Origin: Amoebidium appalachense
Lineage: Eukaryota; Ichthyosporea
NCBI GenBank assembly: GCA_963693365.1
Contig: CAVNZM010000013.1
Span: forward strand, 4,836,001 to 4,900,000
Length of the DNA stretch: 64,000 bases
Direction of reading: 5' to 3'
Part shown: positions 1-29,169 of the stretch, piece after piece
Position numbering within the stretch: position 1 is the first letter of the stretch
Layout: every line of letters starts with the position of its first letter
Translations under genes and position numbers: made by a program
Notes under the pieces: model-generated
What the model was told of the DNA's origin: nothing
Databases searched by the model: none
The model's input: the letters and a program-made list of their open reading frames with translations, nothing else

Positions 1-393
1 ATAAAGATGTATAGTATTGCTTGCTTGAACCAACCCAGAAAACAGGCAGAATAATCGATCAATCCATGCTGTGCCCATGTCAGCATCATACAAGCCCCGT
101 GCTCTTGCATCCGTACATGTGTGCACCCCGGGGGAGAGGAAGCAGACCCGGAAGGGGGAAAGAGGCAGAGGCAGAGAGGAAGGGGGGGGGGGGGTTGGTG
201 GAAAGAGAAAGAGAGAGAAACATGCTCCGGGAACACGAGAAAATATGTAGTTAACCAACTACCAATCAGAACTTGCCTGAGGTATCTGGTCAGCTTCTTG
301 GAAATGAAAGACTTCCCCCTAGCTGGTAGGCCACTCATGAAAATCAGCACTTTGCTTTCCTGTTGGATGCGTTGCTGACGAATGTCTGTGTGT

Positions 394-432
<39 letters not shown>

Positions 433-553
433 GGGGGGGGGGGGGGCAGGGAAGGAAAAGGGAAGGGAACCTCGTGGCAGTGTGTTGTGGGCGCACGCAC
501 GCGCATGTGTGTGTGGGTTTGTGTGTTTGTGTGTGTGTGTGAGGGGTGTGTGT

Positions 554-590
<37 letters not shown>

Positions 591-629
591 GGGGCTGGTG
601 TGCGTCGGTGATTGCAGGCGTGGATGCAG

Positions 630-665
<36 letters not shown>

Positions 666-1030
666 TCGTGCCTTTGGGGGGGTGGGGGGCGGACAGGAAA
701 CAGAACAGTCAGTTCACTTAACACATGTGTGTAGACTTCATCAACAGAGATTGGGTGGGCTGGTTTGGTTGTGTATTCAAAGGTTTTTCTTCTTGTTATC
801 TCTCATCCGCTCGCTTGTTTTTCTTCTTTTCGTTCTCCCCTTTTTTTGTTCCCGGGGGGAAGAGGGGGGGGGGGGGGGTATCTTTTGCGCGCCAACCAAA
901 CAAGCTTTCAAGGTAAAATACAAAGGGGGACGGGTTGGCTGCATGGTTGGTGCTGAACGCCTTTTTTTTGGGGGGGGGTGGGGGGGTGGACGGCAGAGAG
1001 ATAAGGGAGGGGCAAGGGAGGGGGAGAAAA

Positions 1031-1062
<32 letters not shown>

Positions 1063-1533
1063 CGTTATGTAATGAACCTTTTAGAATCTTCAACCATCCC
1101 CGCCCCCTCCCCCCCCCCCTCCCCCCTCCCCACAAAAAAAAAAGTTAGGTTGGGGAGGGGGCAGGGGGGGGGGGGGGGGGGGGGGGGGGGAGGGGGAGGA
1201 GAGGGAGGGAGGAGGGGGATAGAAAAAGAAAATGAACATGCATACATGCGCAGACACAAAAACACACATGCGCACACACACTCAAACTCACACACACCCA
1301 CATACACACACCCATACAGCACATATTCGTGCACACACAACTAGAGCCAACACAAGCAGACAAGCCACCAACCGAACTCTCCCACACACACTCCCATTAA
1401 GCAGCCCATAAAACCCGTGCCAGATCAGAGACAACCGAAACTCTCCAGAGAAATCGATTTAACTCACCTAACACCAAAAAAGGGGGAAGATATGGGGTTC
1501 CCAAGATCAAGCAAGAACATTGCACACACTTAC
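1..1533. repeat. Simple-repeat-rich non-coding DNA
   Basis: No supported gene. The stretch holds a T(n)G(n) compound homopolymer (400-446), long poly-G runs (about 550-590, 1031-1061, 1167-1190), short (GT)n tracts and a CA-rich stretch near 1255-1340. All open frames here are low-complexity translations of these tracts. Confidence 0.85.
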
Positions 1534-1714
1534 CCTTGGCCAGATGGGTTAGTGTCTCCTGCCTTATGGCCCTGTTCTGGGTGTCGCACGGCATCTCAAA
1601 CTCAAACACCTTGAAACTGGCTGCCCGCTCAAGAGGCAGACCCTGTGGTGGGCTACCATCTTCAGGCGAAACATCCTTGCCCTTCCCCGGCTGTATCATT
1701 CCCGCTATCCTCGA
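1534..1714 (-). CDS. Candidate exon of an unidentified host gene
   Basis: On the minus strand an open stretch is framed by a plausible acceptor (AG at 1715-1716) and a strong donor (GTAAGT just below 1534). The translation is of normal complexity, ends in QNRAIRQETLTHLAK, and contains FKVFEFEMPC. An in-frame ATG near the 5' side could be a start codon, making this a first coding exon; a stop lies in frame just upstream of the acceptor. It is on the same strand as, and downstream of, the AKAP10-like gene, whose stop codon is at 4359, so it belongs to a different gene that runs off the left edge. I do not recognise the product. Confidence 0.45.
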
Positions 1715-2680
1715 CTGCTCTTGTATTCAACGCATACCAGGCTGGACTGCTCACGTAAAGTAGGCTAACTTCTAAAAGTGATTCCACGAGTAGACGTCAT
1801 GCAGTAGCAAAAGTTTTTTTTTCTACACGACAAGGCAACAACGTTGTCAATATGAAGAAAACTTGCCAGAATAAAAACAGGGAAAACGCTATTCGGTGTC
1901 ATAGAAAAAGTGAACGTAACGTGATCAAGTGTGCTGAATCCAGAAAAATGTGGCAAGGCTTTTCTGACTTGCTCCCACGCATTCATTCGAATCGAGCCAG
2001 AAAATCGGGTTTGGTTCGAAAAGCCGTTTACCAACATTCTACATATGCATAGGATTCCTTCACTGCAATAGGCGCATGGATGCAGTCTGTATGTATCCAT
2101 TCCAAATCAAAAGCCTTGAAGTTCTATAATTTTCTCTATGGCTTCATTTAGTATTTATGGAACCTTTTGTTGGTGGAAGCTGTTTACGACACTCGAATCA
2201 GCCGATGCATGGTGGCCCCAAGTGCTCTCGATTCGAACCGGAATGTGATCACTGACCATTCCTGGAGAGTCATGGTGATGTCATCAAGCCATATGTGATT
2301 GGTTCCTTTTGCAACGTTTGCGATAACGCGATATGATTTGGCCTCTTGAGGAATTTGCCTAATCACAGCCATCTAATTGGTGGTGATGGCATAATGGCGC
2401 GAGTTTTGAAAATCCGATGTCGATGCTGGTTGATGGATGATCATTCATCACATCATGCATTCATGCATTTGTACACGTGTTCCGGCTTCGTTGGTGTGCG
2501 TGTGCAGTGAAGTGAACTTGCGTGTGCGTGTGTGTTTGTGTGTGTTTGTGTGTTTGTGTGTGTGTGTGTGTGTGTGCGTGTGTGTGTGCGTGCGTGTGTA
2601 CACCGTGTGCGCGCGTGGATGTGTGTACATGTGTACATGTGTGTCCGTCTAGATCTGTGTGCGTGCGTGCGTGCCATCTG

Positions 2681-2719
<39 letters not shown>

Positions 2720-2761
2720 ATGCAGGCGTACGTTTACACGTTGGTGTGTGTGTGTGTGTGT

Positions 2762-2799
<38 letters not shown>

Positions 2800-2810
2800 A
2801 CATGTACATG

Positions 2811-2845
<35 letters not shown>

Positions 2846-2875
2846 ATGCATGTGTGTGCGTGTGTGTGAACGTGT

Positions 2876-2931
<56 letters not shown>

Positions 2932-3138
2932 TTTGTACGTGTGTGTGTGTGTGTGTGGGTGGGTGGGTGGGTGGGTGGGTGGGTGGGTGGGTGGGTCACG
3001 GTGTGCGTGTGTATGCTCAGCCTAGGCCTTCCGGCGCCAGCATCAGCCGCAGCCTCCTCATCATTTCTTCTTTATTTTTTATGTTTCCTTCTTCTTCTCT
3101 TCGTCTTTCTTTCTTTCTTTTTTTTTTTGTGTGTGTGT

Positions 3139-3174
<36 letters not shown>

Positions 3175-3347
3175 AGGTGGTGGTGGTGGTGGTGGTGGTG
3201 GTGGGGGGGGGGGGGGGGACATGTACAGAGTTACCAGGGACGTGTAGAACTTCAGCCAATGAAACAGCGTCGAGAATTTGAATGGAGAGGAGGGGGGATG
3301 CAGGCGGGGCGCCCCGGAAGGAGGGGGGGGGGGGGGGGGGGGGCCGG

Positions 3348-3404
<57 letters not shown>

Positions 3405-4358
3405 TCGGATCTACTCGGATGTGTGTGTACACACATGTGTGTGTGTGTGTGTTTGGGAGGCGGGGGTTACACACACACCAGAGGTTAATTATGTAGTAGG
3501 TGCCTGCAGCGCGCGCTGGTACATTATATCGGAATTCGAAAACAGGATGGGACCATAAAAAGTCATGTCGTGCACGGTCGGTCACTCACGTGCCCGTGCA
3601 CCTCAGTGCACGTGAGCTCATGAATTAATTTTATCACACACATATTCTTCGTCATGAAAATTATGCACTGTTATTACATTTTGTGTACACACCCTTCGTA
3701 CTCACAGTCAAGTTGAGCAGAATCTGATATATTTAGCACCGTGACAGTCTGAGATAGGTGATATCTATTACGATCTATCAACCGTAACGTGAATTTGTGA
3801 CCTCCCTTAAGCCGCGCATCACTACGTAACACTCATGATCAGGAGGCATAAGGTGTGAGTTCAACCCCAGTGATAGATATTGATATTCAGAATCTCAAGA
3901 AATTAAAACAAAGTGTCACATGGTTCATGAAATGACATGACCAATCTGGAGATATATGGATGGCCTAATTACACAGTGTCATAGTGTATATACTCAACCT
4001 CCTTCGGCGTGCGGAATGCAATATATGTATGCAATAGCCAGGATGACGTCATTCGTATGTTCGTTCCAAATTCAAATGCTGTTAACAAGCACCAGACAAT
4101 GGCGAAGTCTTATAAATTGCAGTAATTTCTTGCGGTGTTCGTTTCTCCCCCTTAAACCCCCCCTCTCCTCCCCACCCCCCTCCCCCCTCCCCCCTTCTCC
4201 GAAGACCGAGGACCACACACACATACATGCACACACACTACCTATGCAGCCACCCATCTACCCACACAATGAACTACCCAACTCCATACACCTCAAAGCT
4301 AACATGTTTCATTACAGCAACCACGTGACACCTCCGCCTACGATATATGCCAAGCCAT
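1715..4358. repeat. Intergenic DNA with microsatellites
   Basis: No gene seen. It holds (GT)n and (GCGT)n at about 2520-2940, (GGGT)n at 2957-2996, (GT)n then (GGT)n at 3129-3202, and poly-G followed by (GA)n at 3320-3400. The part from 3500 to 4130 is ordinary AT-richer sequence with no supported coding potential. Confidence 0.75.
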
Positions 4359-21830
<17,472 letters not shown>

Positions 21831-23045
21831 CTGCATGGCATAACCAGCAACTAGGCTACGTCCTTCGAATTCGGTGCCACGGATCTGCCTGGAGAAAAGG
21901 GTGCCCTGAATTCTTTCTATGCCAACAACCCGGGGAGCCAGTTCTACACCACAAAACCTTCCTAATTCATAAACTCGCTTCTAAGGACCAAAAAATCCTC
22001 CCATCTCTGAAGCTCCTTTTTCATCTGACTAATGGGTGGTGCCGCAATCTTTGAACCTCCGAGGCCACAAAACTGAAACTTTGAAACCTCGATTGCTCTA
22101 GACTCTCATTGTCACCTCTGTCAGTCTGTGACAGTCACCTGATGACGTCTTACAAGCAAAATCCCCAATGGCCATTCGCTGCCAGCACATCAAAGTATCA
22201 TAGTCGAACATTTTTTTTTTGCACTTTTACCATATCTGGTTATTTGCTTGGGGAATTTGCGTAACGAGGTTACATGAGCCTAAGTTTTATTGGCTACGCG
22301 CGCACCAGCATGACGTCACAATTGACATCAGACACTGTGTGACCGAAACCACGGCCCTCTGAAAACGGATTTCTCGAGGACCACGCCGAAACGCAGCGTT
22401 GCTGCGAACAGCTGCCAGGCTGCAGGTGAACGAGCCCAACCCACACAAGAGGGTCGGCCCAAACTACCCCGAAAATACAACCTTCCTCTACCAACCCATG
22501 CAACCTGCAGGGCCAGCGCTTTCCATCTGTCACTACCCAGCAGATGTCAAGTTGCCAGCATCAAAGCCCCTCTCAGCACCTTAAGTCCCCCGGCCAATTG
22601 CAGCACGAGCACAGCCACCCATGGATGCACATGGAGGTACGTAGCTGGCCCGGGCTCCACCTAAACGCTAGACGACCACAAGCAGCCACGAGCAAACGCC
22701 CTCCCCCTCCCGAACTATGTACAGCCCCCACGTGTTTTGAAAGAAACCAGTCAGCTGCCACCTGTACACACCATAGCGCAAATCCAACCTCACAGCCTTC
22801 CCCCCTTCCCCCCCCCTCCCCCGGGGCGACCTACCGTACCCTCTCTAAATGTATACTGTCTAGCTTCCAACACACATTCAAATACAAGAACCCACAACCC
22901 CATCCACCCAAACCTGACCCCTTTCAAACAAGTAATGAGCTAGCACGGCTGCATTGGCATGTCGCCTATAAAACAGCAGCAAAGATTCTAATGGAAAATT
23001 CCCGCGGAAACAGCCCATATATATATAATCAATATGTATAAGCCT
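21831..23045. other. Unique sequence between the AKAP10-like exons and the element
   Basis: Moderately complex sequence without repeats. Short open frames exist near 22294-22584 but have no recognisable domain and no clear splice context. The missing first exon of the AKAP10-like gene should lie here or on the far side of the 39-kb element. I could not find it. Confidence 0.5.
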
Positions 23046-23498
23046 TTGGACTGCTCCCCCTAGTTGAACAGTTTGGGGGGAAAGCCGAAGGCTCTAAATT
23101 CGGATATTCGGGATTTGGTTGTAAGGTTTTACGGGTCGGGCCGAAGGCCTTAACGGGCCGCAGGCCCGCCTATTGGGCCGCCAGGCCCGGGGCCCCGGGG
23201 ACCGGGGGCCTCCCCACCCACGCGGGCCACCCCCCGGCCCGGCCCGGCCCGCGGGGGCACGGGGAGTAGAGCTCTACTCCCCGTGCCCCCGCGGGCCGGG
23301 CCGGGCCGGGGGGTGGCCCGCGTGGGTGGGGAGGCCCCCGGTCCCCGGGGCCCCGGGCCTGGCGGCCCAATAGGGCGGGCCTGCGGCCCGTTAAGGCCTT
23401 CGGCCCGACCCGTAAAACCTTACAACCAAATCCCGAATATCCGAATTTAGAGCCTTCGGCTTTCCCCCCAAACTGTTCAACTAGGGGGAGCAGTCCAA
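23046..23498. repeat. 453-bp near-perfect palindrome (foldback)
   Basis: The two arms (about 226 bp) are reverse complements with a single 1-base difference (CGCCTATTGGG against CCCAATAGGGCG). The outer ends are TTGGACTGCTCCCCCTAG and its complement; the centre is GTAGAGCTCTAC. The inner ~140 bp of each arm is extremely GC-rich (GGCCCGGCCCGGCCCG). It ends two bases before the left TIR, and no copy is seen at the right end. Confidence 0.95.
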
Positions 23499-23744
23499 TA
23501 TTGCTTCGCTCTTTCCAGTAGATCACTTCCAAATATCTATCACGTGATGACCTTCCCGATTGTTCTTCCAATGACATTTTCTATCACTATCGACAGTTCT
23601 CCAATATTAGAACAGAAAACGGTTTATACCCACATGGCCAGATGGCCAGATCAAATCCAGTCTGTGAGCAGGGGGGGGGATCCACCTGAAGTCAAAACAA
23701 TCTGGCCATCTGGCCATGTGGCCATAGAATAGATTAGTATGTAA

Positions 23745-24745
23745 GGCACTGGCTGCCACCACTGGGGGGCGTGGTTCCGGCAGCAGGGGGGGAGGGGAGG
23801 CACACGTGCACAGGAGGCCGGGGAGAGTGGGGGAAGCATGTTGGAATGCCACCACTGGGGGGCGTGGTTCCGGCAGCAGGGGGGGAGGGGAGGCACACGT
23901 GCACAGGAGGCCGGGGAGAGTGGGGGAAGCATGTTGGAATGCCACCACTGGGGGGCGTGGTTCCGGCAGCAGGGGGGGAGGGGAGGCACACGTGCACAGG
24001 AGGCCGGGGAGAGTGGGGGAAGCATGTTGGAATGCCACCACTGGGGGGCGTGGTTCCGGCAGCAGGGGGGAGGGGAGGCACACGTGCACAGGAGGCCGGG
24101 GAGAGTGGGGGAAGCATGTTGGAATGCCACCACTGGGGGGCGTGGTTCCGGCAGCAGGGGGGAGGGGAGGCACACGTGCAGGGGGGCTGGGGAGAGTGGG
24201 GGAAGCATGTTGGAATGCCACCACTGGGGGGCGTGGTTCCGGCAGCAGGGGGGGAGGGGAGGCACACGTGCAGGGGGGCTGGGGAGAGTGGGGGAAGCAT
24301 GTTGGAATGCCACCACTGGGGGGCGTGGTTCCGGCAGCAGGGGGGGAGGGGAGGCACACGTGCACAGGAGGCCGGGGAGAGTGGGGGAAGCATGTTGGAA
24401 TGCCACCACTGGGGGGCGTGGTTCCGGCAGCAGGGGGGAGGGGAGGCACACGTGCACAGGAGGCCGGGGAGAGTGGGGGAAGCATGTTGGAATGCCACCA
24501 CTGGGGGGCGTGGTTCCGGCAGCAGGGGGGGAGGGGGAGGCACACGTGCAGGGGGGGCTGGGGAGGCACACGTGCACAGGAGGCCGGGGAGAGTGGGGGA
24601 AGCATGTTGGAATGCCACCACTGGGGGGCGTGGTTCCGGCAGCAGGGGGGAGGGGAGGCACACGTGCAGGGGGGCTGGGGGAGTGGGGGAAGCATGGCAC
24701 CGCTGGGGAATGGCACCACTGGGGGCGTGGTTCCGGCAGGCCAGC
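23745..24745 (+). repeat. 93-bp satellite array of the left TIR
   Basis: About ten tandem units. Each contains CCACCACTGGGGGGCGTGG, a G-run, the E-box palindrome CACGTG in GGCACACGTGCA, and GAGAGTGGGGGAAGCATGTT. Some units carry GCACAGGAGGCC and others GCAGGGGGGCTG. A partial duplicated unit occurs near 24540-24570 and the last unit is shortened. Confidence 0.93.
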
Positions 24746-24944
24746 AAGAGGGCGGATATGTGAGGCACACATGCTGGCGAGGAGGGCAAGGAGGGCGAGA
24801 CTGGCGAGCCACCCACAGTGAGAAAGTATTATGTATGCATAGAGCATGTTGCCTGTGCAGCAGGTAGATGTGCATGAGGCACCAGAGTGGTGCAAGTTTC
24901 TGGTGGCTCTGTTTGACTAATAAAGGCATATGCTGCAACCACTG

Positions 24945-25175
24945 GGGGCCTGGTTCCGGGAGGAGGGGGGGCTGGGGGAGGGGGAGGCTGGGGGGCCGGG
25001 GGGGGAAGCATGGCACCGCTGGGGGCGTGGTTCCGGCAGCAGGGGGGGCTGGGGGGAGGGGGAGGCTGGGGGGCCGGGGGGGCGGAGGAGGCGGGGGGGC
25101 CGGGGGGCGGAGGAGGGGGGGCTGGGGGCCTCACAGTTGGTTCCGGGGGGCACGGGGGGGGGGGCTGGGGGGGGG
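24945..25175 (+). repeat. G-rich block of the left TIR (quadruplex-prone)
   Basis: Many runs of four to eight G separated by one to four bases (for example GGGGGGCTGGGGGAGGGGG), fitting the G-quadruplex pattern. It is mirrored as C-runs near 60925-61145 in the right TIR. Confidence 0.8.
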
Positions 25176-25199
25176 GCAAAAAGTCTCTCTCTCCTATGC

Positions 25200-25267
25200 A
25201 CACATATACTAAGTGTGAGGCCGGGAGGCCAAATATAAATGCTAAGTGTGAGGCCGGGGGATGCAAA

Positions 25268-25300
<33 letters not shown>

Positions 25301-26013
25301 CAGGCCAAATATATATGCTAAGTGTGTAATGCTAAGTGTGAGGCCGGGGGGCCAAATATATATGCCAAGTGTGTGATGCTAAGTGTGAGGCCGGGGGGCC
25401 AAATATATATGCTAAGTGTGTAATGCTAAGTGTGAGGCCGGGAGGCCAAATATATATGCTAAGTGTGTAATGCTAAGTGTGAGGCCGGGGGGCCAAATAT
25501 ATATGCCAAGTGTGTAATGCTAAGTGTGAGGCCGGGGGGCCAAATATATATGCTGTGTGAGGCCGGGGGATGCAAAAAGCTCTCTCTCTCTCTCTCTCGG
25601 CAGGCCAAATAATGCTAAGTGTGTAATGCTAAGTGTGAGGCCGGGGGGCCAAATATAAATGCTAAGTGTGTAATGCTAAGTGTGAGGCCGGGAGGCCAAA
25701 TATATATGCTAAGTGTGTAATGCTAAGTGTGAGGCCGGGGGGCCAAATATATATGCCAAGTGTGTAATGCTAAGTGTGAGGCCGGGGGGCCAAATATATA
25801 TGCTGTGTGAGGCCGGGGGATGCAAAAAGTCTCTCTCTCTCTCTCTCTCGGCAGGCCAAATAATGCTAAGTGTGTAATGCTAAGTGTGAGGCCGGGGGGC
25901 CAAATATATATGCTGTGTGAGGCCGGGGGATGCAAAAAGTCTCTCTCTCTCTCTCTCGGCAGGCCAAATAATGCTAAGTGTGTAATGCTAAGTGTGAGGC
26001 CGGGGGATGCAAA

Positions 26014-26058
<45 letters not shown>

Positions 26059-26136
26059 CAGGCCAAATATATATGCTAAGTGTGAGGCCGGGAGGCCAAA
26101 TATAAATGCTAAGTGTGAGGCCGGGGGATGCAAAAA

Positions 26137-26172
<36 letters not shown>

Positions 26173-26361
26173 CAGGGAGGGGGGAGGGGGGAGGGGGGCA
26201 AATAAATGCATCCGTGCATGCAAATAATGCTAGAGACCGGGAGGGGGGAGGGGGGAGGGGGGCAAATAAATGCATCCGTGCATGCAAATAATGCTTAGTG
26301 TGAGGCTGGTGAATCCGGGGGCCAAGTAAATGCATCCGTGTGAGGCCGGGGGATGCAAAAA

Positions 26362-26399
<38 letters not shown>

Positions 26400-26477
26400 C
26401 AGGCCAAATATATATGCTAAGTGTGAGGCCGGGAGGCCAAATATAAATGCTAAGTGTGAGGCCGGGGGATGCAAAAA

Positions 26478-26515
<38 letters not shown>

Positions 26516-26700
26516 CAGGGAGGGGGGAGGGGGGAGGGGGCAAATAAATGCATCCGTGCATGCAAATAATGCTAGAGACCGGGAGGGGGGAGGGGGGGGG
26601 AGGGGGCAAATAAATGCATCCGTGCATGCAAATAATGCTTAGTGTGAGGCTGGTGAATCTGGGGGCCAAGTAAATGCATCCGTGTGAGGCCGGGGGCAAC
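25200..26700 (+). repeat. GTGTGAGGCCGG / (TC)n / octamer repeat array
   Basis: Dozens of copies of TGCTAAGTGTGAGGCCGG followed by GGCCAAATATATATGC, interspersed with AAAAAGT(TC)nGGCAGG segments. From about 26200 on, units contain GCATCCGTGCATGCAAATAA. No coding sequence is supported. Confidence 0.85.
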
Positions 26701-26955
26701 ACGTGCTTATATATTTATTTGTATTTCCACTGAGCTTTACAAAATAAATACATCCGTGGTGGCACACGTGTCTTCTTAATGTAATATATTTATCTGTATT
26801 TCCACTGCATAAGTTTTACATAGTATCGAAATACATCCGTTGTGGCTCCCCTCTCCCAAAAAATACACTCGGTTGTTTGTAACCCCCCCCCCCCCAACAA
26901 TACACCCAGTTTGCTTGCAAAAACTATACCCCAAACACCCCCCACCCACCACACA

Positions 26956-27666
26956 CTACTTGCTGGGCGCGTGTCTCTTGGGGTCATGCTCGACATCGTC
27001 ACTGCCTCTCTTACCACCCTTCGGGGTGGTGGTGCGAGGGGTACCCAAAAGCGCGGGGGGGGGTCCCGGAACGACACGGCCGGGAGGGGCAGGGGGCTTT
27101 GTTGAGCCGGCCGGGAGGGGCAGGGGGCTTTGTTGAGCCGGCCGGGGGGGAGGGGGCTTGCGGTGGGTCTGGTCGGAGGGGTTGTACACAGAACTCATCG
27201 GGTTTTCGTCGATACATGCAGACAGCCTGTCACGCTGAAGCCTGTACTCTTCAGCCGTGGCCCTCACGCTCGCCAACTCGACCTCCCTTGCCTGAAGAGC
27301 ATCCCGAGTCTCCTTCAGCTGCTGCACAAGCCCCGCTACATTACCGTACCCACGGGACATACGATGGAGCAATTCTTGTGCTTCATTCGCACTCGATGCT
27401 GCAGACTCTTGTAGAGCCTCGTTCTGGCGTTGCAGAGCTTCGTTCTGGCGAACAACTTTCCCCGAAACCTTCTCGACGTCGACGGACAACGACTTGAGCT
27501 GCTCCTCGACAACATTGACCCGATTGCAAAGCTCGTTCCACGTCTCGGGGGTGACATAGACCCGACGGCAAAGCTCGTCCCACATCTCGGGGGTAACACG
27601 GAAGGTCTTTTCCCCCTCACCCCCCTCCCCACCCCCTTGACTATGCGGAGACTTGGGCTCTGACAT
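26956..27666 (-). CDS. Coiled-coil, proline-rich protein of unknown function
   Basis: 236 residues from an ATG. Residues ~40-150 form a likely coiled coil (EEQLKSLSVDVEKVSGKV, then QNEALQRQNEALQE) preceded by a short duplicated motif (VTPEMWDELCRRV / VTPETWNELCNRV). The C-terminal third is proline-rich and ends in basic residues (TPKGGKRG, DPKRHAPSK) that look like a nuclear localisation signal. A tandem 36-bp duplication in the proline-rich part (GSTKPPAPPG) is visible in the DNA. A TATA box lies about 195 bp upstream. I do not recognise the family; a nuclear or virion scaffold role is only a guess. Confidence 0.65.
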   Translation of the reverse strand: MSEPKSPHSQGGGEGGEGEKTFRVTPEMWDELCRRVYVTPETWNELCNRVNVVEEQLKSLSVDVEKVSGKVVRQNEALQRQNEALQESAASSANEAQELLHRMSRGYGNVAGLVQQLKETRDALQAREVELASVRATAEEYRLQRDRLSACIDENPMSSVYNPSDQTHRKPPPPRPAQQSPLPLPAGSTKPPAPPGRVVPGPPPALLGTPRTTTPKGGKRGSDDVEHDPKRHAPSK

Positions 27667-27860
27667 GACTAGTAACGCTCAAAAACAAAAGAAAGGATTT
27701 TCGAGGTGAGAGTGATCGAAATGAGAAACCCCAATCGGTAACGCTTAAGGTTAAGAACAAAAGGGTCAAGAACAAAAGAAAGGAATTTTTGCCTCGAGTA
27801 AGGTTTAGACAGCGTGAAAGGATTTGATCGACAAATGACCCCCAAATCAGTTAGACTGCC

Positions 27861-27869
27861 TTTTTATAG
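27861..27869 (-). promoter_or_regulatory. TATA box of the coiled-coil gene
   Basis: Minus strand reads GGGGCTATAAAAAGGC, about 195 bp before the ATG at 27666, leaving a long A/T-rich leader. It matches the GG/GC-TATAAAA pattern of the other element promoters. Confidence 0.55.
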
Positions 27870-29169
27870 CCCCAGCTCCAACAGACATCTTACTCGCGGA
27901 TCGAAATGGGGGATCGATTCGGGACGATTGTCCAAATTATGAGTACGTGAATTGGCTTGACTGCTTTTTTTAGGTCTTTTTTTACTTGTAATGTTTTTGG
28001 CTCAACATGGAAAATAAATTCATAGGGAACAGCGCGAACAGGTACAACTGCATCTTGTTTTGGGTAGCTCTGGCATGGGCTTTCTAGAAGATGCGCATGC
28101 CCTTGGATTGGTTGGGGCATTTTCACAATTTTAATGCCCCGGTGAAAAGGATTCTTAAAAAACTCATCACAATCAATGCAAAATTCAAGTGTTTTTCTAC
28201 ATAATTTTATTTATTTCATTCAAGTCTTGTGTACAACGAACAAAAAACATCAACATGGATGCCATTGCCGCGGGTCATTCGAATATCACCCCTTTTTGCC
28301 CCCCCTCCGGTGAGATGGCTTTTGAATTATTCCGTTTTTTTTAACGCCCACTGTCAAAACGATTATAAAAACCCTCTTTTATCACAATCAAATCTATTAA
28401 AATTCAAAATTATACTTCTCTGGATAAGATCATTACAATGAAGTATTAATGATTTTGTTTATACACAATATGTACACAGAAGACCCGCGAATTCAGGATC
28501 CTTTTGATTGGCTGGACAGCGATTGGGGTCATGTGTCTTTTTGATTGGTTGGACAGCGATTGAGGTATCTCGTGGATCACGTGAACTTCTGAGAACTGTC
28601 TGGAGGGGGGCAAGGCTTTTCAAAGCAAACATCGATGTGCCTGTAACGCAGTGCCTTCTATTGACGCTGTATTAAGATATATTTATGGATAAGTACAGTA
28701 CACAAAATAAACACATACAATAAAAATAATCTCAAATCTTCGCATTGTGGTAGCCTAACTGCAACGGGTATCGGTGGCCGAGACAGTGATTGAAATACAT
28801 ATATGTGGGTACACATTTTTGCCCTACTTCGATTACCAATGCTCGAATTATATGACCAAGCGTGCACTTGAACAAACCCGTCGGTTCTACAGTCTCTCAC
28901 TTCCGGCAACAGTCTGTCACGTCTTAGCGCTACACATTTTTAGCCACAGCAAAACTTCCTTTTACCCCGAAAGATTTTCTACTACACGTCTTAGCGCTAC
29001 ACATTTTTAGCCACAGCAAAACTTCCTTTTACCCCGAAAGATTTTCTACTACACGTCTTAGCGCTACACATTTTTAGCCACAGCAAAACTTCCTTTTACC
29101 CCGACAGATTTTCTACTACTCGCTTGCACACAAACCACAATTCGCTCACGCACAAACCATTATATTAAC
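27870..29169. other. Subterminal intergenic region
   Basis: No gene supported. It contains a segment (about 28190-28330, including CAAGTCTTGTGTACAACGAAC) that recurs in the same orientation near 58070-58160 and in part near 58320-58400. An ATTGG/CCAAT cluster (28505-28562) is matched in inverted orientation near 58610-58695, and three 67-bp direct repeats lie just upstream of the JmjC gene. Confidence 0.7.
28920..29120 (+). repeat. Three 67-bp direct repeats upstream of the JmjC gene
   Basis: Three copies of a unit starting CGTCTTAGCGCTACACATTT and ending GATTTTCTACTAC, nearly identical, ending about 50 bp before the start codon at 29170. A promoter or enhancer role is inferred from position. 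Confidence 0.8.

Larger units (their letters stand above)
23501..26170 (+). repeat. Left terminal inverted repeat of the 39-kb element
   Basis: Starts TTGCTTCGCTCTTTCCAGTA and is the reverse complement of the right end at 62517 inward. Order from the outside: about 230 bp of unique sequence including TATCACGTGATGA, the 93-bp satellite array, a ~200-bp unique segment, a G-rich block, and units of GTGTGAGGCCGG plus (TC)n. The inner boundary is fuzzy because unit numbers differ between the two sides. Confidence 0.93.

Noticed and set aside
22294-23041. Short frames on both strands before the element
   Set aside because: No domain, no consistent splice context, and no repeat or promoter support.
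23046-23498. Palindrome as an rRNA or tRNA gene cluster because of its GC content
   Set aside because: No rRNA or tRNA signature; the high GC and symmetry are explained by a foldback sequence.
23607-25016. Minus- and plus-strand ORFs of 330-469 residues in the TIR satellite (and mirror copies at 60793-62411)
   Set aside because: Satellite of 93 bp (divisible by three) keeps frames open; translations are Pro/Gly-rich and vary with unit indels.
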